Shown here: positions 43,950 through 53,100 of the stretch, piece after piece
How positions within the stretch are numbered: the stretch's first letter is position 1
Layout: the number at the start of each line of letters is the position of its first letter
Source of the DNA: Toxoplasma gondii ME49
Taxonomy: Eukaryota > Apicomplexa > Conoidasida > Eucoccidiorida > Sarcocystidae
Reading direction: 5' to 3'
Assembly: GCF_000006565.2 (NCBI RefSeq)
Contig: NC_031467.1
Coordinates: forward strand, 620,001 to 684,000
Length of the DNA: 64,000 nucleotides
Notes under the pieces: generated by a model
What the model was told of the DNA's origin: nothing
Database searches by the model: none
The model's input: only the letters and a program-made list of their open reading frames with translations
Position numbers and translations under genes: made by a program

Positions 43950-45674
43950 TTACACAGATTTTTCCTGGTTAGCTGTATCGACAGAGAGGAAACTTCCGAA
44001 GAAAAAGGACTTGCCGTGGACCCACCACAGAGCAAGCACAGTGAGCAGCAAAGCGAAGAGCACGGATTCCACAATAGTGAAGACAAGTGGCGCGACTCCA
44101 AACGGATATTCGAGAAGCACCAAATTGAACAGAAACGGGAGGTGTATGTACACCGGGTCGAACGACCGTCCTCTCTTGGCTGCGCACACCTCGACGATAA
44201 AACCGTCGAAAGAACCGGGGTTTTCTTCCGGAGTTCGACCCTCCGCGCCCTCGACTCCTGCATCCGAAGAGGTCGGCTTCTCTCCATTCGATTTGTTTGG
44301 GGAATCCGCCGAGAAAAAGAAAGGAACCAACGGTGTTTCAGCAGTTGCGCTGTAGAGTGTCCCGCTGTCGCCTGCGGTGAACGTCCACGGGAGCACCGCG
44401 TCGAGGATCGCGCTTGAGACGTTTCGAACGGTCCACTTTCTAGCAAACCGATTCCGGAATTCTTGCCACTGGGAGCTGGCTCCCTTCTCGTGCTGGCCGG
44501 ACGATGTTACGTTGGCTTCTGCCGCTGTCCCGGACTTGCTCGGAAGAACGCTGGACGGTTCGGAGTCGAGGAACGGTCCGCACTCAGAACCAAACCAAGA
44601 GACGAGTTGCTGTTGCTGTGCAGCGGTCAAATCGAAATTCGAGCGTTCCTCTTCATTGGCTGCTTCGCCTCCACCTCTTTTCTCATTGTCCGGGTTGTCA
44701 CTCTGTCGCCTCCCCTGACGGCGGCGTTTTCCGCTCTCAGCACCAGCGGCTGCTCCAGGAGAGCCCGGCAGCTCTCGCTCGGACCCGCCTCCCTCGTCAG
44801 CTTGCCCGTCATCTTCTACAATTCTTCGCTGCTGTGTGCCTTTGGCATTTCTCCGGAGTTGCTCGCGCACTGACACTGCAGCAGCCCGACAGATTTCTGC
44901 TTTTCCATGGACTCGAACGCGGAGGTCATGCACGGGCGCAGCTCCGAGGTGAGACTCCTTGAAGCCGTACCGCGCCCTGGGAGCGAGGAAGAAGGCAGGT
45001 AGAGGCAGGAAGACGCACGCTTCCGGCCGCAAAGGCACATTGTACAGCTGGACGTCTGGAAGCACTCGGGGAAGTGGAGACAGCAGAGTCCACAGGTATG
45101 CCGAAACCGACGAGGAAAAGAAGGGAGGGGCCGCAGAGTCCCCCGACGAAGCCGCGTCTACAGGTTCTCCGGACATGCCTCCTCTCGAGACACGAAACAG
45201 GTGACAGAGGGGGCAATCGGACGCGGGAGAGAGATTCTCCTGTACCCCAAGGGAAGGGGCCTTCCCGTCAATCCATGGCACTGTCCAGAACGGAATCTGC
45301 AAGACTGTCGGTTCTGCGTTTCCTGTGTCGAGTCCAGCGACAACTGGAACTGTCTCGCGTGGCTCCTCGCCCTCTCGAGGGCAACTGGAGACACGCAGGG
45401 AGTCTCGCGTTTTCTTCGGATCTGCCTCGAGTTCATTCCATCCTTCCCGACACAGAGGTGCGGCGTCAGCCTCTGCACGCGCGTACACGACCGGAAAAGT
45501 CGACCAGAAAGAGCAACTCGCCGCAAGCCGCTCATCTGTCCCAGCAGGCCCTCGCGCCACTGCGGAGCGTCCAAGCCAAAAGGTCAGGGTAGACGCAGAG
45601 AGGAACAAAGCGAGCAGGCAGGCCGATGAAGGCGGCCGGACCGGACGCCTGTTTCCTGCGTGGATCGACGTCAT
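43950..45674 (-). CDS. Membrane protein of unknown function, 574 residues, intronless
   Basis: I do not recognise a family. The ORF has no in-frame break. An N-terminal hydrophobic segment (about residues 19-40, ACLLALFLSASTLTFWLG) could be a signal peptide or anchor. A Pro- and aromatic-rich part follows, with PDVQLYNVPLRPEACVFLPL. A hydrophilic middle around residues 270-345 is rich in Arg, Glu and Gly. A C-terminal membrane helix of about 22 residues (VFTIVESVLFALLLTVLALWW) sits near residues 535-557, preceded by FDPVYIHLPFLFNLVLLEYPF. A large lumenal domain between two end helices recalls seipin or PIG-X-type ER proteins, but only in topology. The neighbour at 47124 is divergent, about 1.4 kb away. 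Confidence 0.6.
   Translation of the reverse strand: MTSIHAGNRRPVRPPSSACLLALFLSASTLTFWLGRSAVARGPAGTDERLAASCSFWSTFPVVYARAEADAAPLCREGWNELEADPKKTRDSLRVSSCPREGEEPRETVPVVAGLDTGNAEPTVLQIPFWTVPWIDGKAPSLGVQENLSPASDCPLCHLFRVSRGGMSGEPVDAASSGDSAAPPFFSSSVSAYLWTLLSPLPRVLPDVQLYNVPLRPEACVFLPLPAFFLAPRARYGFKESHLGAAPVHDLRVRVHGKAEICRAAAVSVREQLRRNAKGTQQRRIVEDDGQADEGGGSERELPGSPGAAAGAESGKRRRQGRRQSDNPDNEKRGGGEAANEEERSNFDLTAAQQQQLVSWFGSECGPFLDSEPSSVLPSKSGTAAEANVTSSGQHEKGASSQWQEFRNRFARKWTVRNVSSAILDAVLPWTFTAGDSGTLYSATAETPLVPFFFSADSPNKSNGEKPTSSDAGVEGAEGRTPEENPGSFDGFIVEVCAAKRGRSFDPVYIHLPFLFNLVLLEYPFGVAPLVFTIVESVLFALLLTVLALWWVHGKSFFFGSFLSVDTANQEKSV
44141..44154. other. GGTGTATGTACACC palindrome-like motif, copy 1
   Basis: A 14-bp near-palindrome within the coding sequence of the 574-residue membrane protein. 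On that strand it reads GGTGTACATACACC and codes for V-Y-I-H. The same motif recurs at 48294 and 48501. Confidence 0.9.
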
Positions 45675-46275
45675 TGTACACTGGAGCAGAATCTGGAGGA
45701 AGAGAGGCGAAAAAGCTGAAGATGCGAGGCGGACGAAGCCGGCGAAGCCCGGGAGACGGAAGAAAGGGAAAAGTGGAAGCGTTCCATCCTCTGGGTTCGC
45801 GAGCGAGAGAAACAGCTAGCCCCACGGAGCGTAAGAGAGTGAGAACAGAGAGAGCAGCGAGACGGAACAGCGAAAAAAATCACGGACAAAGACGACGCAC
45901 GCGTCGATGGTTCGCCGGTTTTATACACTCAAATAGACGGGGACGGCTGAACCGCTCACTCAGAACGCGAGTAGAGAGCGATACGGAGAGAAGACAAAGT
46001 TCAGCTGTGTGGCTGAGGTGAAAATGTGTGTTGCACGAGACATAACGGGGAAAGGCCAAGCCCCCGGAGAACTGCTCGACAGCCGGTTGCCCATGAGGCG
46101 CATAAAGAATAGAACCGTGTACCCCTGGGATTGCCTTCTTATCTTTGGTAGAGTGTATGTGTGTGGCGAGACGTAAAACAAAGGAGGCTGGTCGTCTCTG
46201 AGATCGCTTGGTAGCTGAGATGCTCCAGAGCCTCTGGGGAAGGGGGGCGCAGAGGAGAAAGCCAGTTGCTGGAAA

Positions 46276-46764
46276 ATGGCCTTGAGCGAGAGCACCCTCG
46301 TGCAATCGCGGTCAGCTGTCGCAAAGAAGGTCGGTGGCGCAGTGTTTCCGGCGACGATTTTGCGCAGGAAGCTGCAGGACGAAACCGCGGCGACACTCCA
46401 AGTTTGGGACGCGCTGTACGTCCTTCTGAACCGAGGAACTTGGAAGGCTGTGGGAGCGTCACGATTTTCTCACTTTTTTCTATGCGTGTCCGCTACAACC
46501 GGCTTCTTGTCCCGGGTGGGGGGGCAAGGACCCTTCCTGCCGCTCTGTTTCCGAGTTTACTCCGCGACCAAAGCTCCAGATTCGTGTACTTCTGTGTTTT
46601 CCGTGTTTCGGTGGCGTATCGGAACATCCCTGGCTTTGTGCGTATCCATCGAATGTTTCCCCCTTTCCCGCAAGTTTTGTGCCCGTGAACTGTGTGGAGA
46701 ACGGTCTTTCGGTTTGGCGTCCCGCGATCCTTCCACGCCCCCCCACCCGTGGGGTTTTCGGTAG
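46276..46764 (+). CDS. Possible short 5' exon or ORF, unassigned
   Basis: The first 60 or so residues (MALSESTLVQSR, GGAVFPATILRRKLQDE, WDALYVLLNRG) look protein-like; the rest is typical intron or UTR sequence. It may be the 5' exon of the large gene starting at 47124, spliced to an acceptor such as gtcccag at about 46918. No phase-consistent donor was settled, so this is a tentative call. Confidence 0.3.
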   Translation: MALSESTLVQSRSAVAKKVGGAVFPATILRRKLQDETAATLQVWDALYVLLNRGTWKAVGASRFSHFFLCVSATTGFLSRVGGQGPFLPLCFRVYSATKAPDSCTSVFSVFRWRIGTSLALCVSIECFPLSRKFCARELCGERSFGLASRDPSTPPHPWGFR

Positions 46765-47123
46765 GCGCCGGGACGCCTCCCGTCGTTACTTTCCAGAGGA
46801 TCTTATCACTGTAGTGTTTTGCCGTTCGCTTCATTGAACGTGCTCGCCTCCACATCGACCTGTCCGCCTCTTTTTTGCTTCCCCTTTCTACCGTCCTTCT
46901 CTCTCCTCGCTGTCCCAGAAGCTCTTCGAACACCGCGTTCCGTGCTTCTCCTTCATCGCGAGCAACTGCTCTCCTCCACCTTTCTCCCTTTTCGTCATTT
47001 CCGCCAAGCGACGTGATGTCCTTCAAGTAATCCCTCCTGGCTCTCTCGCCGCCACTCCTTCTCCACGGTTCCTCACACTCCCTCAAACGGATTGAGGGGA
47101 CTCCGCCGTTCGCGCCTGCGCTG

Positions 47124-50100
47124 ATGGCGCCGCCGAGTTGCGTCTCTGGGCGAAGTTCGACAGCAGCCTCTACTCCCCACCGAGTTCCTTCCTCCCCAGT
47201 TCCGCCAGGCTGCGCGAGCTGGGACTACTCTTGCATGTGTCCGCCCGCGGTTCAGCCCCCAGAGGGTCCTCGAGCTTCTGTTGGCGCCGCGCATGCAGAG
47301 CTGCTCTTTTCCCTGCAGGCTGACGATGCGCGCGAAAACCGGCTCAATGGGTGTGAGGCTCCCTCCCTCGCCGGCGGGGACGGCTGGAGGGGACCCGGGG
47401 AGGAGGGTTTGCGCGCGCGGCAGCCACACGCGTCCTCTGCGTCTCCTCGAGGAGAGTCTCTGAGCGCCGAAGGGCGAAGGAAGGCGGATGTCGACTGGGA
47501 GAAGATGCTCCTTTTTCTCTCGCGCGTGACTCCTGAGAAGAAGAAGAGCAGCCAAGTGAGTCGCACAGCTGGCGCGCAAGTCGACGAGACGAAACGCGGG
47601 GGGCTGGCGCGCGGGAAGAAACTGAGAGCAGGTGCAGCTGGCGCAGATGTAGAGGGCAGGTTGCCAACAGGCACACTTCAGGTGGGCACAGATCGGCTCT
47701 CGATGAGGTGCCCGGATGCTTCGCGCAAGCAGCGGACTCCAGGACCGCGTCTCTCTCGCGGACGCGGTGACACAGCTGAGGCGGTGTCGCGACAGGGGAA
47801 CGTAGTTCAGGAAAAGGAAGCGGCGTTTGCCAAGGCTTCAGGACAGTCTCAGACGAGAGGTGATCGATCGGGACCTCACACACGATATGGCGGCCCAAGC
47901 GTGGAAGGTAGTGCTTCAGCTCCAGTTCCTTGCACTTCTTCTCTGTCGCCTTCGTCTGCTTCGACCGTCTCTCGCTCCGCCGTTCCTGGCCTCCAAGTTG
48001 GCCGCCCGGTCTCTGCGCGCTCAGAACAGAGTGGAGCTGCGTCCGCCTTCGCTCCACATTCCTCTGGGAGCTGGGAGACTGAGGCGGCGTTTCTCTTGTC
48101 TTCGAGTGTCTCTCAATCTCGTCAGAGCCAAGAGCGAGGAGAGACTTGGTGGCGGGAAGGCGAAAATCCTCCGTCTTCGTTGCCCGCGTCGTCGGGACCA
48201 GACGAGTGGGTGCAGACTCAGGGCGCATTCTTGGAAAACGGGGAAGCCAACGCGGTGGAAGCCGCCCGCGGTGGCATCCAAGGATCGCAGTCAGGTGTAC
48301 ATACACCGGTCAGAGGCCGCTCCCGAGGCCGAGGCAGAGGAAGGAAACCGACTGGTGGAGGGAGAGGAGCTAAGAGCAAGAAGATCGAGAGTGTCGACCA
48401 GGAACGGAAGCCCGAAGGTCGCAGGGGACGGCGAACGGCGCCTCAGAGCGCCTTGCTGCGAAACGACAAGTGGCCGGACCCAGGCGACGGGGAGGCTTCG
48501 GGTGTACGTACACCTCGCGGTGTGCTGCCACCTGCTGGCACAGGCCTCCTCGCGGCTGGTGAAGGAGATTCGCTGACGGCGTTTTCTGTGCAGGGAGAGA
48601 TGGAGGGCGAAGGCGCTGGATGTCAAGACTACGACGAGAGGTTGGCGGACTTGATCTTTGCTCCAGAAGGTGGAGAAACGGAGGCAAAACGAGACAAGAG
48701 CGAGGGAGAGAAAGGAGACGGAGACGCCGCAGGCGACCTGTTGGATGACAGGGTCTGGTTTTCCGAAACTGACGGAGATGGACCGAAGGGAGACGATCAC
48801 GGAGAAGGCCAGAGACACCAAAATACGCAGCAAAGCCAGGATCTCGACGTCGACGAAGCCTTGAGTCTTCTTTTTCCAGACGAAGTTCAGGAGTCATCCG
48901 CTACTTCGCCGACGCCTCCGGGTGGTGAGCAGTCGCAGGCCTCTCCTGGGTTGCCGGCTGTGTGCACAGGCATTTTTAAGGAGAATGACGACTCGTTTTC
49001 TCCGGGTCTTGTGAATCAGACCTTTGAGGTGTCTGCCTTCGCGCCTGCGCGAGTTGTGTCTTCAGGAGAAAGCGCATCTGTTTCGTCTTTTCCAGCTCCC
49101 CAGGAGGCGACCGGGGTGTTGCCGATAGCCGGAGCAGAGGAGGCGATTGCAGACGGACAGGGGTCTGAAGATCACCTCTCTTCTTCCCCGCGTGCTGCCT
49201 CAGGATCCGTCACCACGGACGTTTTTTCTTCGACTCTGGAACCGGCTTTCCCCCTCGCGTCCGACGTCTCTGCAACGCCTTTTGCTTCTCACTCTCCTTC
49301 ATTGCTTCTTTCTGAGCCCTCCTCGTTTTCTTCCCTCCCGCCTCCTCCTGCTCCATGTCCTTCCTTGACTGTTGTTTCTTCTCCTACGTCGTGTACGTCA
49401 TCTTCTGTCTCTCCCTCCTCTTCTCTTCCCCCCTCTTCTCCTCCCTCCTCTTCTCCTCCCGCGTCGTCTGCTTCGTCGCTGGCTTCTGCGTTTTCTCAGA
49501 GCGCGTCCCCGCCGTCGTCTCTTTCGGCTCGCTGTGAGTCTTGCGACTCCCTGCGGCGGGAGCTTCTCGCCGTGCGCCTGCGGGGATTTCGCGAGTGGAG
49601 TGAGAAGTACAAGACTCTGGAGGCTGCGCTGGAGGAGAAGATCAGCTTGATTCACCAGCTAGAGAGGCGCAGTGAAGAGATGGCGGCGAGTCTGGAGACT
49701 GAGAAGGCGCTCCGTGCCGAGGAGCGGAGCAGTCGGAAGCGAAGCGAGGAGACAGCAGCGTCTCTTCGCGCCTGTCTGCGCCGACTCGAAGAAGAGAGAG
49801 AGCGACGTCGAGAAGAAGAAGCAGAGCTGCACCAGTTGCTCGTCTGCACTCAGGAGGAGCTCAGACGCGAAAGAGACACTGTGAGCAGGCTCGAGAGACT
49901 TGCTCGTCTCGACGCTCAACAGATTCAAGACCTCTCGTCTCGCCTCGGTCTCCGACCAGCCACGTCCAGCAGAGACGCAAATCGCACATACACACAGAGG
50001 GAGGATGCGAGTGAAGAAGACGAGGGAGAAGGCTCGGGTGGAAACGAAGCGCTGGGTGCAGTGGATGCGCAGAGAGAGGAGGAGTTGGAGAAAGGGCAAA

Positions 50101-53100
50101 TGCCGTGGGGGGCCAATGTCTCGCCGCGGACTTCGAGCGCAAGAAGTCTAGACGACGACTTGTTTGGGGAAGAAAGTCCGGAGAAAGAGAGCGAGTTAAT
50201 GCAGGAAGGAGCAAACGAGGTGGAAGGAGAGACTAGGGAACAGCTCGCCTCGGCCGTCTCGGGACTTCAGGACGAACCAAACGTCTTCTGCAGCGAAAAC
50301 ATGGAGGCAGAACGCGAAGAGACTCTTCAGCAGGCAGAAAAAGAAGGGGGAGAAGCCGAGGTGCTTGAGAAGCAGCCGAAGACAGCTGAGGAGACCAAGG
50401 AGAGGGGAGAAGCCGCTCCGGAGCGAGCGGAAGAAGAGGTCAGAGGGAGGGAAGGAGAGACAGAGACGCTTCAAGCAGAACAGGAAGGAAAGGAACGGAC
50501 CGGAGAAGACGAAGCCGAGAGAGGAGAGGAGAAGGAGGAAGGGGAGGAGAAGGAGGCGAGAGACGCGCCGCGCGAAGAGACATCTTTAGCAATGGACGAC
50601 GTCAGCCCAAGAGAAGAGGAGGAAAGGAGAGAGAACGCTGAGCTGCATCCGACTTCAAGATCCGACGCGGAAGAGACCGGAGAGGGAGTGTGTGCTGAAG
50701 GAGACGCAGATGACGGAGGATGTGCAGAGACAGCCGGAAAAGCAACCGTAGAAGGACGGGATATTGGTTATTTGCAGTTGGCAGACTGCATGCAGAATGC
50801 GACAGCAGACTCCACAAGTCGATGCAGCACGGCGGCCTCGGATTCGTCTGTGCTACACGAGGCCAACTTCGTTATCACTCCCGACACAACGCCTCCTCTT
50901 TCTTCTGCTCCTTCTCCTCTTCCTTCTTCTCCTCTTCCTTCTTCTCCTCTTCCTCCTTCTCCCTCGTCTTGTTTCTCGTCTCAGAGGCTTCTAGAGGCGT
51001 TGAGGAGACTGCAGAGTCGGAGGGTGAGTCTGTCTCTGCATCGCGTTCAAGGGCGATGTTTCGTGAGAAGGAAACGCGGTTCTTTTTTCCTCTCCTCTTC
51101 TTCCGGGGGAAAGGTGGACTCGGCCACAGCGATGCACTTCCTCGAAGAGAGGGGGAAAGCCATTGTCTTTTCGCTTTTCTCAGCGTTTTTGGGAGAGGAA
51201 AGTCGAGCCGAGATTCGTACAGATGAGGCTCTCAGACGTCATTTGCCGGGGAAGGAAGGACTGTCGGAGCCTGTATGTCTTTTTGGAAGTCGAGGAGAGA
51301 CAGGGAACGAGGTTGACTCCGGAGCCTGCGTCCAAGCCATGCAAGCTCGAAAACATGCAGAAATACTTGCTCACTTCAGTCGCCTTCTGAAACCTTCTTC
51401 ACATCTTTCTTCGCCCGTCCACTTCCTTGCGGCTCTTTACGCTCAAGCCTTCAAGGCCCTCTTGTCTCGATTTGAAGACGCCGTCTCTCCCTCGCCGCCT
51501 GTGTTTGTTCCCTCCCCTTCTCAGTCAACCTTTTCGCCTCCTCCTTCTCTGTCTCGGGGTGCCTCGCCTTCGCTTCTTCGTTCCCTGCAAAGTCTCGTGG
51601 CGTTTCTTGGTGCGACGTCGAGAATCTTTCTGGAAAGCGGGTGCCGCGGCTCGACAGGCGAGAAGAGCAGCACAGAGGAAGCGCGCCGCGACTTTCTGTT
51701 GAAGAAGCGCATGCGCGAGTCTTCCTTGGATCCTCAGCAGGCGCGGAAGCAGCGGCGAGTGTCTCGCGTTCGTGGACTCCGTCCTACATGCGACGCGTTT
51801 GAAGATTACTCGAGAACAAACGCGCCATCTGTCTCCAGCCAGGCGCTCTGGCTCCCGACAGCGGGGAGCAGTCCCCATTCGCCTTTTGTCGGCCCATCTG
51901 GTTGGGAGCAAAGGCCTTCTTCGTCTCTCTCTCTGTCTGGTCTCCCGTCTTTTGCGCAAGGCCTCTCTACGTTTTCCTCCTCTTCTCCGTGGCAAGACGA
52001 GTTGCTGAAGACGCACTTGCGTCTTGAACGCGAGCGCGGGGGGTGGGGAGACAGCGGAGAGCCGCATGCGCTTACGAAGCCTTCGAAGGGGGGCGCGAAA
52101 CAGAGGGATCGAAGAGCGAATTGCAGCCAGAGAGACGCACGGCGTGGGCGCGGTTCTTTTTCGGCGACTGCGAAGCGAAGAGAGGCTGAAGGAGAGCGAC
52201 TGAGACCTTCGCTGCTGTCGCAAAAGTCTGCGAAAAAAAGACAGGGTGACGAAGAATGTGGCGAGCAACGAAGTCACAAAACTTTCTCGCTGTCTGAATG
52301 TGTGACTCTGAGCGAGTTTCTGACCCTCGGCCGATCAAGGCGCTTCTCTCACGCGAGTCGCTTGCATGCGCTTTCTTTCAGAACGAAATCTCACTCTCCA
52401 AATGCAGGGGAGGACGAAGGCGCAGGGGACAAAGAAGCTGGAAGCATGACAGTCGAGAACGAAGAAACGGAGACCGCCTTCTTCGCGTTTTGCTGGGGAT
52501 TTTGCGAGGGAGACGCCGCAGCTGCGAGTGTCTCCACGGCCACAGAGGACAGGGAAGGAGACGTGAGAGAACAACAGACCAATTCTCCGGATGGCGAAGG
52601 GGGGAGTCTTCGACCTGCGGCTTCTCTGCAGCTTCTCACTCTGTGGCGACGTCTGTCTTGTCTCTCGTTCGGAACTCAAGAGAGTCGAGAGCAGGCAGAA
52701 GAGGGTGGCGGCACCGGGGTCACCGGTGCAGACAGTTGTGGTTCCATGTTTCGAGGAGAAACGAGTTCTCCTCCCTCTTCTTCCGAGTTTGAAGCGAAAC
52801 ACAGAGAACGAAGTCAAACTTCTTCCTTTCGACATTCCGTTTGCCGGGCTCTTGGACTGCTGGTGGGACTGAATCAGCCAAAAGCTCTCCGTGCATGCGC
52901 TTCTCTCGGAGTGTATGGCGTCCACGTAGCTTCCTCGCTTGCGCTTCTGCGAAAGGCTGTCGGCGGCCTTCAGAGTTTCTCGGCCTCCTGCTCCCCTACT
53001 CTCCTGCAGCTTCTTCGCGAAGCTGCTGAGCTTCTCGCTTCTTCGTTCGGCGAGAGTAGAAAGCCACCACCGGTCGCGGAAGCCGGAGGCCAGCAGGTGG

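Noticed and set aside
47344..48306. Minus-strand ORFs under the giant gene
   Set aside because: They are shadows of a 7.2-kb plus-strand ORF with consistent coding texture. None shows a domain.
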